From positions 121,607-185,606 of the forward strand of contig CANROC010000004.1 in assembly GCA_947632175.1 (NCBI GenBank): DNA of 64,000 nucleotides, written 5' to 3'. The DNA is from an uncultured Oscillospiraceae bacterium (GTDB lineage: Bacteria; Bacillota; Clostridia; Oscillospirales; Oscillospiraceae). A model generated the notes under the pieces. It saw nothing but the letters and a program-made list of their open reading frames with translations. It ran no database searches and had not been told where the DNA came from. The position numbers and the translations under genes are program-made. Shown one piece after another: positions 35,519-45,736 of this stretch; the first letter of the stretch is position 1; every line of letters begins with the position of its first letter.

Positions 35519-35824
35519 ATGAACATTAGAACGAATGACACCGTCGTCGTCCTGTCCGGCAAGGACAAGGGCAAGCAGGGCAAGGTCATCTCCGCCGATC
35601 CCCAGGGCCGCAAGGTCATCGTGGAGGGCGTGAACGTGGCCAAGCGCCACCAGAAGGCCCGCCGTCAGGAGGAGCAGAGCGAGATCATCAAGAAGGAGAC
35701 CCCCATCTACGTCTCCAAGGTCCAGCTCGTGTGCCCCAAGTGCGGCAAGGCCACCCGCGTCGGCCATAAGATGGACGGCGACAAGAAGGTCCGCGTCTGC
35801 AAGAAGTGCGGCGCGTCCATGTGA
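35519..35824 (+). CDS. rplX: 50S ribosomal protein L24
   Basis: KOW-domain assembly initiator. 101 residues: KOW motif TVVVLSGKDKGKQGKV; the C-terminus carries two Cys pairs (CPKC and CKKC) that could hold zinc, a variant not found in every L24. Confidence 0.97.
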   Translation: MNIRTNDTVVVLSGKDKGKQGKVISADPQGRKVIVEGVNVAKRHQKARRQEEQSEIIKKETPIYVSKVQLVCPKCGKATRVGHKMDGDKKVRVCKKCGASM

Positions 35825-35841
35825 GAGAGGGAGGATAGATC

Positions 35842-36384
35842 ATGCCCAGACTGAAAACAAAGTACAACGAGGAGATCGCCCCCGCCCTCATGAAGAAGTT
35901 CGGCTACAAGAGCGTCATGCAGATCCCGAAGCTTGACAAGATCGTCATCAACGTGGGCTGCGGCGACGCCAAGGACAACGCCAAGGTCGTGGACTCCGTG
36001 GTCAAGGAGATATCCGCCATCGCCGGCCAGCACGCCGTCGTCACCAAGGCCCGCAAGTCCGTGGCTAACTTCAAGATCCGCGAGGGAATGAACATCGGCG
36101 TGAAGGTCACCCTCCGCCGGGACCGGATGTGGGAGTTCCTGGACCGCCTCTTCAACGTGGCCCTGCCCCGCGTCCGCGACTTCCACGGCATCAACCCCAA
36201 CTCCTTTGACGGCCGCGGTAACTACGCCCTCGGTATCAAGGAGCAGCTCATTTTCCCCGAGATCGACTACGATAAGATCGACAAGATCCGCGGCATGGAC
36301 ATCGTGATGTGCACCACCGCCAAGACGGACGAGGAGGCCCGGGAGCTTCTCACTCTCCTCGGCGCCCCGTTCTACAGAAACTAA
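35842..36384 (+). CDS. rplE: 50S ribosomal protein L5
   Basis: 5S rRNA-binding central protuberance protein. 180 residues with [19 protein letters not shown] and [17 protein letters not shown]. Confidence 0.98.
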   Translation: MPRLKTKYNEEIAPALMKKFGYKSVMQIPKLDKIVINVGCGDAKDNAKVVDSVVKEISAIAGQHAVVTKARKSVANFKIREGMNIGVKVTLRRDRMWEFLDRLFNVALPRVRDFHGINPNSFDGRGNYALGIKEQLIFPEIDYDKIDKIRGMDIVMCTTAKTDEEARELLTLLGAPFYRN

Positions 36385-36399
36385 GGGAGGAGAGAAGTT

Positions 36400-36585
36400 A
36401 TGGCCAAGAAATCGATGATCCTCAAGCAGCAGAGAGATCCCAAGTTCTCCACCCGCAAATATAACCGCTGCAAGATCTGCGGCAGGCCCCACGCCTACCT
36501 CAGGAACTACGGCATCTGCCGTATCTGCTTCCGGGAGCTGGCGTACAAAGGCGAAATTCCTGGTGTGAAAAAGGCTTCCTGGTAA
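36400..36585 (+). CDS. rpsZ: 30S ribosomal protein S14, zinc type
   Basis: 61-residue type-Z S14 with four Cys (CKIC, then CRIC), the Gram-positive zinc-binding form. [20 protein letters not shown]. Last gene before a 222-bp interruption of the operon. Confidence 0.97.
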   Translation: MAKKSMILKQQRDPKFSTRKYNRCKICGRPHAYLRNYGICRICFRELAYKGEIPGVKKASW

Positions 36586-36591
36586 GCAGGA

Positions 36592-36691
36592 CCTTTCAGT
36601 CACGCCCTGCGGGCGTGCCAGCTCCCCCAAAGGGGGAGCCACCCTTCAGTCACGCCCTGCGGCCGTGCCAGCTCCCCCAAAGGGGGAGCCA
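36592..36691 (+). repeat. Tandem 50-bp palindromic repeats inside the spc operon
   Basis: Two adjacent 50-bp units (36592-36641 and 36642-36691) differ at only two positions. Each contains CACGCCC/GGGCGTG-type and CTCCCCCAAAGGGGGAG palindromes. They separate rpsZ from rpsH, genes that are normally spaced by a few bases. They look like an intergenic REP-type insertion. Confidence 0.85.
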
Positions 36692-36715
36692 AAGAGGTAC
36701 TTTTGTAAATAGGAT

Positions 36716-36780
36716 GGCGAAAGGTCCGCGGCAATCCAGTATTGCCGTGGATACCTCGCCGCCTGAACCGCGTGAGCGGT
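36716..36780 (+). promoter_or_regulatory. Nested hairpins upstream of rpsH
   Basis: Stem GGCG/CGCC with AGGT/ACCT and inner CGGCAAT (36729-36735) with ATTGCCG (36741-36747), then ACCGC/GCGGT (about 36767-36780), ending 12 bases before the rpsH ribosome site. Could be an mRNA structure controlling S8 or processing; no known motif is matched. Confidence 0.4.
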
Positions 36781-36807
36781 AACTCTGATCAAGGAGGAAC
36801 AGTAAAC

Positions 36808-37203
36808 ATGCAAGTAACCGATCCCATTGCGGATATGTTGACCCGCATCCGCAACGCCAACTCCGCAAAGCATCCCACTGTGGATATCCCCTGCTCAAAC
36901 ATGAAAAAGGCCATCGCCCAGATCCTGCTTGACGAGGGATACATCAAGAGCTTCCAGATCGCCGAGGACGGCGGCCAGGGAGTCATCAAGGTGACCCTGA
37001 AGTACAACGGCAACGAGAAGGTCATCCAGGGCCTGCGCCGTGTGTCCAAGCCGGGCCTTCGCGTCTATGCCGGCACGGACGAGATCCCCTATGTTCTCAA
37101 GGGGCTGGGCACCGCCATTATTTCCACGTCCAAGGGCGTCATGACCGACAAGCAGGCTCGGAAAGAGCACGTCGGCGGCGAAGTCCTGGCGTTCGTGTGG
37201 TAA
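36808..37203 (+). CDS. rpsH: 30S ribosomal protein S8
   Basis: Primary 16S binder and spc-operon translational repressor in Escherichia coli. 131 residues from ATG 36808 (AAGGAGGAA upstream); the longer reading covers the intergenic structure and is rejected. [18 protein letters not shown] and the C-terminal [20 protein letters not shown]. Confidence 0.98.
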   Translation: MQVTDPIADMLTRIRNANSAKHPTVDIPCSNMKKAIAQILLDEGYIKSFQIAEDGGQGVIKVTLKYNGNEKVIQGLRRVSKPGLRVYAGTDEIPYVLKGLGTAIISTSKGVMTDKQARKEHVGGEVLAFVW

Positions 37204-37218
37204 GGGAGGTAGAAGAAT

Positions 37219-37758
37219 ATGTCCAGAATCGGAAGAGCTCCCATTGCCATCCCCGCGGGTGTGGACGTGACGATCGCCGAAGGCAACGTCGTCACCGTGA
37301 AGGGCCCCAAGGGGACCATCACCAAGACCCTTCGCCCCGAGATGACCATCGAGAAGGACGGCGCGGTCCTGCACGTCAAGCGCCCCAACGACGAGAAGTT
37401 CGAGCGCAGCGTCCACGGCCTCACCCGTACCATCCTCGCCAACATGGTCCACGGCGTGACCCATGAGTTTTCCAAGACTCTTGAGATCAACGGCGTCGGC
37501 TACCGCGCGGCCAAGGAGGGGAAGAACCTGGTCATGAACCTGGGTTACTCCCATCAGGTCATCGTCCCTGAGATCGACGGCATCGGCATCGATGTTCCCA
37601 ACCCCAACCAGGTGGTCATCCACGGCGTCGATAAGCAGCTTGTCGGCCAGTTCGCCGCGGACGTGAGGAACAAGAGGCCCCCGGAACCCTACAAGGGCAA
37701 GGGCATCAAGTACGCAGACGAAGTCATCCGCCGCAAGGAAGGCAAGACTGGTAAATAA
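37219..37758 (+). CDS. rplF: 50S ribosomal protein L6
   Basis: Binds near the sarcin-ricin loop. 179 residues: MSRIGRAPIAIPAGVDVTIA and the C-terminal signature RPPEPYKGKGIKYADEVIRR. Confidence 0.98.
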   Translation: MSRIGRAPIAIPAGVDVTIAEGNVVTVKGPKGTITKTLRPEMTIEKDGAVLHVKRPNDEKFERSVHGLTRTILANMVHGVTHEFSKTLEINGVGYRAAKEGKNLVMNLGYSHQVIVPEIDGIGIDVPNPNQVVIHGVDKQLVGQFAADVRNKRPPEPYKGKGIKYADEVIRRKEGKTGK

Positions 37759-37774
37759 AAGGAGGTGTGCCTAA

Positions 37775-38134
37775 ATGATTAACAGACCTGATACCAAAGC
37801 CCAGCGTTTAAAGCGTCACAAGAGAGTTAGGGCCAAGATCTCCGGCACGCCGGATTGTCCCAGGCTCAACGTATTCCGCAGCGAGAAGAACATCTACGCT
37901 CAGCTCATCGACGACACCAAGGGCGTCACGCTGTGCGCCGCTTCTTCCGTGGAAAAGGATTTTGAAGGCTCCGGCTCCAACAAGGAGGGCGCCCGCAAGG
38001 TGGGCAAGCTCATCGCCGAGCGCGCCCGCGCCAAGGGGATCGAGGACGTAGTCTTCGACCGCGGCGGCTATATCTACCACGGCCGCGTCCAGGAGCTGGC
38101 CGAGGGCGCCCGCGAGGGCGGACTCAACTTTTAA
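37775..38134 (+). CDS. rplR: 50S ribosomal protein L18
   Basis: 5S rRNA binder. 119 residues: [40 protein letters not shown]. Confidence 0.98.
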   Translation: MINRPDTKAQRLKRHKRVRAKISGTPDCPRLNVFRSEKNIYAQLIDDTKGVTLCAASSVEKDFEGSGSNKEGARKVGKLIAERARAKGIEDVVFDRGGYIYHGRVQELAEGAREGGLNF

Positions 38135-38152
38135 CGCAGGGAGGGAACGAAT

Positions 38153-38683
<531 letters not shown>

Positions 38684-38695
38684 GGAGGGCTTGAC

Positions 38696-38878
38696 ATGGC
38701 TAAACTGAACATTAAGCTCGTAAAGAGCCTCAACGGCAGGATCGAGAAGCACATCGCCACCGCCGCGTCCCTGGGACTTCGGAAGATCGGCGATGAGACG
38801 ACTCAGCCCGACAACCCCCAGACCAGAGGGAAGATCGCCAAGATCGGCTACCTCCTCCAGGTCACCGAAGAGAAATAA
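38696..38878 (+). CDS. rpmD: 50S ribosomal protein L30
   Basis: 60 residues, short bacterial form: LNIKLVKSLNGRIEKHIATA and the C-terminal GKIAKIGYLLQVTEEK. 14 bases before rplO. Confidence 0.97.
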   Translation: MAKLNIKLVKSLNGRIEKHIATAASLGLRKIGDETTQPDNPQTRGKIAKIGYLLQVTEEK

Positions 38879-38892
38879 GGAGGTAAGCGAAC

Positions 38893-39333
38893 ATGAAACT
38901 CAACGACTTATCTCCCGCCGCCGGCTCCACCGCCAAGGCGTGGAGGAAGGGCCGCGGGATCGGCTCCGGCAACGGCAAGACCGGCGGCCGCGGCCACAAG
39001 GGCCAGAAGGCCCGCAGCGGCGGCGGGGTCCGCGTGGGCTTTGAGGGCGGCCAGATGCCCCTCGCCCGCCGTATCCCCAAAAGGGGCTTCAACAACATCT
39101 TCGCAAAGCCCCTGGACGCGATCAACGTATCCATGCTCAACCGCTTTGAGGACGGCGCGACAGTGGATGTGGAGGCCCTCGAGAAGGCCGGCATCCTCTC
39201 CGGCGTCAAATATGGCGTTAAGGTCATCGGAAACGGCGAAGTTACCAAGAAACTGACTGTCAAAGCTTCAGCTTTTTCCGAGACCGCCAAGACGAAGATC
39301 GAGGCGGCTGGCGGAAAGGCTGAGGTGATCTGA
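38893..39333 (+). CDS. rplO: 50S ribosomal protein L15
   Basis: 146 residues: [40 protein letters not shown]. Its stop is immediately followed by the GTG start of secY. Confidence 0.98.
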   Translation: MKLNDLSPAAGSTAKAWRKGRGIGSGNGKTGGRGHKGQKARSGGGVRVGFEGGQMPLARRIPKRGFNNIFAKPLDAINVSMLNRFEDGATVDVEALEKAGILSGVKYGVKVIGNGEVTKKLTVKASAFSETAKTKIEAAGGKAEVI

Positions 39334-40644
39334 GTGATCCAGACATTAAAGAACGCCTGGAAGGTCATCGAGCTTCGTAAAAAGCTGCTCTTCACGCTTT
39401 TTATGATCATCCTGTTCCGTCTGGGCAGCGCCATTCCCGTCCCCCACATCGATGCCGGCGCGTTGAAGGACGCTTTCATGTCCAGAGAGCTTGGCAACAC
39501 CATTCTGGGGCTCTACAACGTCATGAGCGGCTCGGCCTTCCAGTACGGAACGGTCTTCGCCCTCTCCATCCAGCCCTATATCAACGCCAGCATCATCATC
39601 CAGCTCCTCGCCATTGCCATTCCGGCCTTGGAGCGCCTTTCCAAGGAGGGCGGCGAGGAAGGCAAGCGGAAGCTTGAGAACATCACCCGCTACACCACCG
39701 TGGGCATCGCCCTTTTACAGGCGTACGGCTACTATGTGCTCCTCTCCAACTATAACGCCCTGGCGGACGAGAGCTTCCTCACCGGGCTCGTCATCGTGGC
39801 GACCCTGGTGGCCGGCTCCTGCCTCGTTATGTGGATGGGCGAGCAGATCACGGAGTTCGGTATCGGCAACGGTATCTCCATGATCCTCTTCGCCGGCATC
39901 ATCGCCCGTGTCCCCAACGTGGTGGTCAGCATGTTCAGCAACCTCATCGACAACCCCTCCAACTGGAGGCTGTGGGTCATGTATCCCCTGATGCTCATCG
40001 GCGGTCTTGCCATGATCGTCCTCATCGTCATCGTTACCAACGCCGAGCGGCGCATCCCGGTGATGTACTCCAAGCGCGTGGTGGGCCGCAAGGTCTACGG
40101 CGGCCAGAGCACACACCTGCCCCTGAAGGTGAACATGTCCGGCGTGCTGCCCGTCATCTTCGCCGGCTCCATCGCCAGCCTCCCCGCCACCGTCGGCATG
40201 TTCTTCGGCAAGACCAGCGAGTCCGCCGGCGGATGGGGCACGTTCCTCCGGCTTTTCAGCCAGACCAGCCCCCTCTATATGGTGATCTACTTCCTGCTGA
40301 TCATCTTCTTCAGCTACTTCTACAGCACCATCCAGTTCAACCCCATCGAGGTTTCCAATAACCTCATGAAGAACGGCGGGTATATCCCGGGCTTCCGTCC
40401 CGGCAAGCCCACCAGCGCTTTCATCGCCAAGGTCCTCAACAAGGTCACCCTCTTCGGCGCCATTTACCTGGCGGTCATCGCCCTGGTGCCGCTGATCGTG
40501 GGCGCGGTGTTCCCCACCGCCGGCAATTCCGGCATCAGCGTGGGCGGCACGTCCCTCATCATCGTCGTGGGCGTGGCTCTGGAGACCGTGAAGGCCCTGG
40601 AGGCCCAGCTCATCATGCGCAACTACAAGGGATTTCTTGAGTAA
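39334..40644 (+). CDS. secY: Protein translocase subunit SecY
   Basis: Channel of the Sec translocon. 436 residues, ten transmembrane segments. LFRLGSAIPVPHIDAGALKD in TM1/plug region, QPYINASIIIQLL, the cytoplasmic loop ALERLSKEGGEEGKRKLENI, and the C-terminal AQLIMRNYKGFL. GTG start directly abuts the rplO stop, so translation is coupled. A CCCTCTCCCG/CGGGGGAGGG hairpin (40656-40680) separates it from adk. Confidence 0.97.
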   Translation: MIQTLKNAWKVIELRKKLLFTLFMIILFRLGSAIPVPHIDAGALKDAFMSRELGNTILGLYNVMSGSAFQYGTVFALSIQPYINASIIIQLLAIAIPALERLSKEGGEEGKRKLENITRYTTVGIALLQAYGYYVLLSNYNALADESFLTGLVIVATLVAGSCLVMWMGEQITEFGIGNGISMILFAGIIARVPNVVVSMFSNLIDNPSNWRLWVMYPLMLIGGLAMIVLIVIVTNAERRIPVMYSKRVVGRKVYGGQSTHLPLKVNMSGVLPVIFAGSIASLPATVGMFFGKTSESAGGWGTFLRLFSQTSPLYMVIYFLLIIFFSYFYSTIQFNPIEVSNNLMKNGGYIPGFRPGKPTSAFIAKVLNKVTLFGAIYLAVIALVPLIVGAVFPTAGNSGISVGGTSLIIVVGVALETVKALEAQLIMRNYKGFLE

Positions 40645-40709
40645 ACCGACAACGTCCCTCTCCCGGAGACGGGGGAGGGGCATGAGGAAGACGATTAAGG
40701 AGTGTTTGC

Positions 40710-41342
40710 ATGAAGCTCATACTTCTGGGAGCCCCCGGCGCCGGTAAAGGCACGCAGGCGGACATCATCTCCCACAAACTTGGGATCCCCACCATTTCCA
40801 CCGGAAACATCCTCCGCGCCGCCATCCGCGAGGGCACGCCCGTGGGACTGCAGGCCAAGGCCATCATCGAGGCCGGCGGGCTCGTCCCGGACGACGTGAT
40901 CATCGGCATCGTCGCCGAGCGCGTGGCCAAGGACGACTGCCAAAACGGCTACATCTTGGACGGCGTTCCCCGGAACACGGCCCAGGCCGACGCCCTGGAG
41001 GCCAACGGCATCCACGTGGACAAGGCGCTGTGCATCGACGTGCCCGACGAGGTCATCGAAAAGCGCATGTCCGGCCGGCGCACCTGCTCCGTCTGCTCCG
41101 CCACCTACCATGTGGAGAGCAATCCCCCCAAGGTCGAGGGCGTCTGCGACGCCTGCGGGGGCCAGCTCACCATCCGGAAGGATGACATGCCGGAGACGGT
41201 GAAAAACCGCCTCGCGGTCTATCACGCCCAGACCGAGCCCCTGCTGGCCTACTACGAGGCCCGCGGCAAGCTCCTCCGGGTGAAGGGGGAGGCCACCATC
41301 GAGGCCACCTCCGAAAAAGTGTTCGAGGCCCTGGGGATCTGA
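40710..41342 (+). CDS. adk: Adenylate kinase, zinc-lid type
   Basis: ATP + AMP to 2 ADP. 210 residues: P-loop GAPGAGKGTQADII at residues 7-20, AMP site TGNILRAAI, LID domain with Cys4 zinc site (CSVCSATYHVE and VCDACGG), characteristic of Gram-positives. Three bases separate it from map. Confidence 0.97.
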   Translation: MKLILLGAPGAGKGTQADIISHKLGIPTISTGNILRAAIREGTPVGLQAKAIIEAGGLVPDDVIIGIVAERVAKDDCQNGYILDGVPRNTAQADALEANGIHVDKALCIDVPDEVIEKRMSGRRTCSVCSATYHVESNPPKVEGVCDACGGQLTIRKDDMPETVKNRLAVYHAQTEPLLAYYEARGKLLRVKGEATIEATSEKVFEALGI

Positions 41343-41345
41343 CGC

Positions 41346-42107
41346 ATGATACGGATCAAGACTCCCCGGGAGATCGATAAAATGCGCCGGGCGGCTCAAA
41401 TCACCGCGGCTGCCCGCATCTATGCGGGAAAGATGATCGCCCCCGGCGTGACCACCAAGGAAATCGACAAAGCGACCGAAAGCTTCATAAGATCCCAGGG
41501 CGCGATCCCCTCCTGCCTAGGCTACGGCGGATTCCCGGCCAGCGTGTGCATCTCCGTCAACGACGAGGTGATCCACGGCATCCCGGGAAAACGGGTCATC
41601 CGCGACGGCGACGTTGTGAGCATCGACCTGTGCGCCGGCATCGAGGGCTTCATTGGGGACTGCGCCGCCACCTTCATAGCGGGAAAGCCGCGTTCGGAGG
41701 AGGACGTGAAGCTCCTGTCAATCACTAGGCAGGCGTTTTACGAGGGGCTGAAATACGCCCGGCCCGGGTACCGGGTCTCCGACATCAGCGCGGCCGTCCA
41801 ACAGTTTGTGGAGGCAAATGGTTTTTCGGTCATCCGCGACTACGTGGGCCACGGCATCGGCTCCGAGATGCACGAGGAGCCGGAGGTGCCCAACTTCGGC
41901 AAGCCCGGACACGGGCCGAGGCTCGTGAAAGGCATGACCATCTGCGTGGAGCCCATGGTGGCCGCCGGCGGATGGCCTGTCCGGGTCCTGGGGGACGACT
42001 GGACCGTGGTGACACGGGACGGGTCCCGCGCCGCCCACTACGAGAACACCATCCTCATCACCGACGGGGAGCCGGAGATCCTGACGCTCCCGGAACCGGA
42101 GGCGTGA
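41346..42107 (+). CDS. map: Methionine aminopeptidase, type I
   Basis: Removes initiator Met from nascent chains. 253 residues. Metal ligands lie in VSIDLCAGIEGFIGDCAATF, GHGIGSEMHEEPEVPNF, CVEPMV and the final E in HYENTILITDGEPEIL. Directly follows adk in the operon. Confidence 0.97.
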   Translation: MIRIKTPREIDKMRRAAQITAAARIYAGKMIAPGVTTKEIDKATESFIRSQGAIPSCLGYGGFPASVCISVNDEVIHGIPGKRVIRDGDVVSIDLCAGIEGFIGDCAATFIAGKPRSEEDVKLLSITRQAFYEGLKYARPGYRVSDISAAVQQFVEANGFSVIRDYVGHGIGSEMHEEPEVPNFGKPGHGPRLVKGMTICVEPMVAAGGWPVRVLGDDWTVVTRDGSRAAHYENTILITDGEPEILTLPEPEA

Positions 42108-42108
42108 G

Positions 42109-42405
42109 ATGGCCATCGAGAAAGCGGATGTGGTCCGATCCCTGGCCGGACGGGACCGCGGAGAGCTCTTCTTCGTCACCGGACTTGAGGAGAACTACGC
42201 GTCCATCGTCAACGGACGGGACCGGAGACTGGAAAAACCGAAACGAAAAAAGCTCAAGCACCTTGCCTTCGTGGAGCGCTCCGCCGACAGGACGGACCAG
42301 AAGCTCCGGGACGGCGAAAAGGTGACCAACAGCGAGCTGAGAAGGGCGCTGGCCGCCAAGGTGAGCGCCGACGAAAAAGGAGGTATGTCAAATGGCGAAG
42401 GATGA
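42109..42405 (+). CDS. KOW-domain RNA-binding protein (L14e-like)
   Basis: 98 residues: a short KOW/L14e-like beta-barrel ([40 protein letters not shown]) followed by a charged helical tail. It lies between map and infA, where many clostridia keep such a gene; exact function unknown, probably ribosome-associated. It overlaps infA by 14 bases, whose ribosome site AAAGGAGG lies within this gene. Confidence 0.85.
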   Translation: MAIEKADVVRSLAGRDRGELFFVTGLEENYASIVNGRDRRLEKPKRKKLKHLAFVERSADRTDQKLRDGEKVTNSELRRALAAKVSADEKGGMSNGEG

Positions 42406-42610
42406 CGTCATCGAGCTGGAGGGTACGGTCGTCGAGTCCCTGCCCAACACGATGTTCAATGTGGATATCGGCAACGGACATGTGATCCTCGCCCATATCT
42501 CCGGAAAGCTCCGCATGAACTTCATCAGGATCCTCCCCGGCGACAAGGTCACGGTGCAGATGAGCCCCTACGACCTGACCCGCGGGCGGATCACATGGCG
42601 CACGAAATAA
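42392..42610 (+). CDS. infA: Translation initiation factor IF-1
   Basis: Blocks the A site during initiation. 72 residues: [49 protein letters not shown]. Overlaps the KOW gene. Confidence 0.98.
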   Translation: MAKDDVIELEGTVVESLPNTMFNVDIGNGHVILAHISGKLRMNFIRILPGDKVTVQMSPYDLTRGRITWRTK

Positions 42611-42757
<147 letters not shown>

Positions 42758-42798
42758 CAGCACCCACGACGAAACGAAGAAAGGATTGGTCATAAAGT

Positions 42799-43167
42799 AT
42801 GGCAAGAATTTCCGGCGTTGACCTGCCCCGCGACAAGCGGATCGAGATCGGCCTCACATATGTGTACGGCATCGGCAGGACCAGCGCGAAAAAGATTTTG
42901 GAAGAGACCGGCATCAACCCCGACACCCGCGTCAAGGATCTGACCGAGGCGCAGGAGGCCGCGCTTCGTGAGTGCATCGACCACCACTATGTGGTGGAGG
43001 GCGATCTTCGTCGCCAGGTGGCCCTGGACATCAAGCGCCTCACCGAGATCGGCTGCTATCGCGGCACCCGCCACAGAAGGGGCCTGCCCGTCCGCGGCCA
43101 GAGAAGCAAGACGAACGCCCGTACCCGCAAGGGTCCGAAGCGCACCATCGCCAATAAGAAGAAGTAA
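42799..43167 (+). CDS. rpsM: 30S ribosomal protein S13
   Basis: 122 residues: [20 protein letters not shown], the signature [20 protein letters not shown]. Intersubunit bridge protein. Confidence 0.98.
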   Translation: MARISGVDLPRDKRIEIGLTYVYGIGRTSAKKILEETGINPDTRVKDLTEAQEAALRECIDHHYVVEGDLRRQVALDIKRLTEIGCYRGTRHRRGLPVRGQRSKTNARTRKGPKRTIANKKK

Positions 43168-43181
43168 GGGAGGGATATGAC

Positions 43182-43583
43182 ATGGCAGGAAACACGAAAG
43201 GCAAGGTCGTCCGCACCCGTCGCCGTGAGCGCAAAAACATCGAAAAGGGCCAGGTGCATATCAGCTCCAGCTTCAACAACACCATGGTCACCGTGACCGA
43301 CTCCTTCGGCAACGCCCTCTCCTGGGCCTCCGCCGGCGGGATGGGCTTCCGGGGCAGCAAGAAAAGCACCCCCTTCGCCGCCCAGACGGCCGCCGAGACC
43401 GCGGCCCGCGCCGCCATGGAGCACGGCCTGAAGACCGTCGAGGTCTTTGTCAAGGGCCCCGGCTCCGGCCGTGAGGCCGCCATCCGCGCCCTGCAGACCG
43501 TGGGCCTCGAGGTCACCATGATCAAGGACGTGACCCCCATCGCCCACAACGGCTGCCGGCCCCCGAAGCGCCGCCGCGTGTAA
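43182..43583 (+). CDS. rpsK: 30S ribosomal protein S11
   Basis: 133 residues: [20 protein letters not shown], signature [20 protein letters not shown]. Platform protein. Confidence 0.98.
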   Translation: MAGNTKGKVVRTRRRERKNIEKGQVHISSSFNNTMVTVTDSFGNALSWASAGGMGFRGSKKSTPFAAQTAAETAARAAMEHGLKTVEVFVKGPGSGREAAIRALQTVGLEVTMIKDVTPIAHNGCRPPKRRRV

Positions 43584-43607
43584 TCGAAGAAGGAGGAAGA
43601 TCATACT

Positions 43608-44219
43608 ATGGCTAAGAATATGCAGCCCATCGTGAAGCGCTGCAAGGCGCTGGGCATTTCTCCTGCTTACATGGGATACACGGCGAAGACCAAGTCCAAC
43701 ACCATCCGCGACCCCAAGGGCCAGATGCGCCGTAAGCAGGGCGAGTACGCCATGCAGCTCAATGAGAAGCAGAAGGTCAAGTTCGTATACGGCATCCTGG
43801 AGAAGCAGTTCCGTCTCTACTATGAGAAGGCCGCCAAGGCCCCCGGCCAGACCGGCGAGGTGCTGCTGACCACCATCGAGCGCCGTCTCGATAACGTCAT
43901 TTACCGTCTGGGCTTTGCCATGACCCGCCGCGAGGCCCGTCAGGCTGTGAACCACGGTCACTTTAACGTCAACGGCAAGAGAGTGGACATCCCCTCCTAC
44001 CTCGTCAAGCCCGGCGACGTCATCGAGGTCCGCGAGAAGAGCCGTCAGAGCCCCATGTTCAAGCGCCTCACCGGCGAGGACGCCGTCATCGTCACCCCGC
44101 CGAAGTGGCTGGAGAAGGACCTCACCAAGCTCTCCGCCAAGGTCCTGACCAACCCCACCCGTGAGGACATCGACCTGCCCGTGGAGGAGCAGCTCATCGT
44201 TGAGCTCTATTCCAAGTAA
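43608..44219 (+). CDS. rpsD: 30S ribosomal protein S4
   Basis: Assembly initiator and fidelity protein. 203 residues; the S4 RNA-binding domain ([40 protein letters not shown]) is intact. The N-terminal Cys4 zinc knuckle is absent (a single Cys near the start), the zinc-independent form. Confidence 0.97.
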   Translation: MAKNMQPIVKRCKALGISPAYMGYTAKTKSNTIRDPKGQMRRKQGEYAMQLNEKQKVKFVYGILEKQFRLYYEKAAKAPGQTGEVLLTTIERRLDNVIYRLGFAMTRREARQAVNHGHFNVNGKRVDIPSYLVKPGDVIEVREKSRQSPMFKRLTGEDAVIVTPPKWLEKDLTKLSAKVLTNPTREDIDLPVEEQLIVELYSK

Positions 44220-44283
44220 TCCGTAAACCCTCATCCGCAAAGGAAAGCAGTCGTTAGCGCACAATTTAAAGGAGGGTATTTAT

Positions 44284-45240
44284 TTGATCGAAATTGAAAA
44301 GCCGCGTATTGAGTGCATCGAGTCCCCGGAGGACGAGTCCTACGGCAAGTATGTCGTGGAGCCCCTGGAGCGCGGCTACGGCATTACCTTGGGAAATTCT
44401 CTGCGCAGGATACTCCTCTCGTCCCTCCCCGGCACGGCGGTCACCAGCGTCAAGATCTCCGGTGTCCAGCATGAGTTCAGCACCATCCCCGGCGTGAAGG
44501 AGGACGTGACCGAGATCGTCCTGAATCTGAAGAGCATCATTGCCAAGCTCCACAACGAGGGGGAGAAGACCGTCTACATCGAGGCCATCGGCGAGGGCGA
44601 GGTCACCGCCGGCGACATCAAGGCCGACGGCGAGGTGGAGATCCTCAACCCCGAGCTGCACATCGCCACCCTGGGCCCCGATGCCCAGCTGCGCATGGAG
44701 CTCACCATGAACCACGGGCGCGGCTACGTCAGCGCCGAGCGCAACAAGGCCGCCCAGTCCCAGCAGATCATCGGCGTCATCCCTGTGGATTCCATCTACA
44801 CCCCAGTCCTGAAGGTCAACTACACGGTGGAGAACACCCGCGTGGGCAACATGACGGACTTTGACAAGCTGACCTTGGAGGTCTGGACGGACAAGACCAT
44901 CTCCGCCCGGGACGCCGTCAGCATGGGCGCCAAGATCCTCTGCGACCACTTCACGCTGTTCACCGACCTCTCCGAGACGGCCGGCTCCAAGAGCCTCATC
45001 GTGGAGAAGAGCGAGACCCAGCGGGACAAGGTCCTGGAGATGACCATCGAGGAGCTGGACCTGTCCGTGAGGAGCTTCAACTGTCTGAAGCGCGCCAACA
45101 TCAACACCGTGGAGGAGCTGATCTCCAAGACCGAGTCCGAGATGATCAAGGTCCGCAACCTGGGCCACAAGTCTCTGGAAGAGGTCATCCACAAGCTGGC
45201 TATGATGGGTCTTTCCCTCGCCAGCGACGACAATAATTAA
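44284..45240 (+). CDS. rpoA: DNA-directed RNA polymerase subunit alpha
   Basis: 318 residues. NTD dimerisation motifs [20 protein letters not shown] and CTD with the DNA/UP-element helix [23 protein letters not shown] start at 44284 with AAAGGAGGG 7 bases upstream; no alternative ATG fits the family start MIEIEKPRI. Confidence 0.97.
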   Translation: MIEIEKPRIECIESPEDESYGKYVVEPLERGYGITLGNSLRRILLSSLPGTAVTSVKISGVQHEFSTIPGVKEDVTEIVLNLKSIIAKLHNEGEKTVYIEAIGEGEVTAGDIKADGEVEILNPELHIATLGPDAQLRMELTMNHGRGYVSAERNKAAQSQQIIGVIPVDSIYTPVLKVNYTVENTRVGNMTDFDKLTLEVWTDKTISARDAVSMGAKILCDHFTLFTDLSETAGSKSLIVEKSETQRDKVLEMTIEELDLSVRSFNCLKRANINTVEELISKTESEMIKVRNLGHKSLEEVIHKLAMMGLSLASDDNN

Positions 45241-45269
45241 GTCACTCTGGTAAGAAGGAGGAGAAAGAT

Positions 45270-45611
45270 ATGCCCGGAACACGTAAGCTCGGCAGGACCA
45301 CCGACCAGCGCAAGGCCATGCTCCGTCAGCTCGTCACGGATTTCCTTGACAAGGGCCGCATGGAGACGACCTTTACCCGCGCCAGCGAGGTCGCGCCCCT
45401 GGCCGAGAAGATGATAACCCTCGGCAAGAAGGGCACCCTGGCCGCCCGCCGGGAGGCCCTGGAGTTCATCACCCGCGAGGACGTGGTCACCAAGGTCTTC
45501 AAGGACCTGAGCGAGAAGTACGCCACCCGCGCCGGCGGCTACACCCGCGTCACCCGCACCGGCCCTCGCCGCGGCGACGGCGCCGAAATGGCCGTGATTG
45601 AATTGGTGTAA
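45270..45611 (+). CDS. rplQ: 50S ribosomal protein L17
   Basis: 113 residues, short form: [20 protein letters not shown] and [20 protein letters not shown]. Last gene of the operon, followed by a terminator. Confidence 0.98.
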   Translation: MPGTRKLGRTTDQRKAMLRQLVTDFLDKGRMETTFTRASEVAPLAEKMITLGKKGTLAARREALEFITREDVVTKVFKDLSEKYATRAGGYTRVTRTGPRRGDGAEMAVIELV

Positions 45612-45625
45612 GCGCCTGAACGCTG

Positions 45626-45665
45626 AAAAATACCGCTCTTTCGTAAGGAAAGGGCGGTATTTTTA
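45626..45665 (+). terminator. Terminator of the S10-spc-alpha operon
   Basis: Long stem AAAAATACCGCTCTTTC pairing with GAAAGGGCGGTATTTTT around GTAAG (one G-U pair), the descending arm ending in a T-run. Confidence 0.9.
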
Positions 45666-45736
45666 TGTTTGAAGGATTTGCATAATCCATTCCTGCCGGG
45701 AAAAGCTAAAGGCGAAACAAAAAGCGAGGTGCAACT

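Noticed and set aside
36592..36691. CRISPR array
   Set aside because: Only two direct repeats with no spacer between them; a tandem palindromic repeat explains it.
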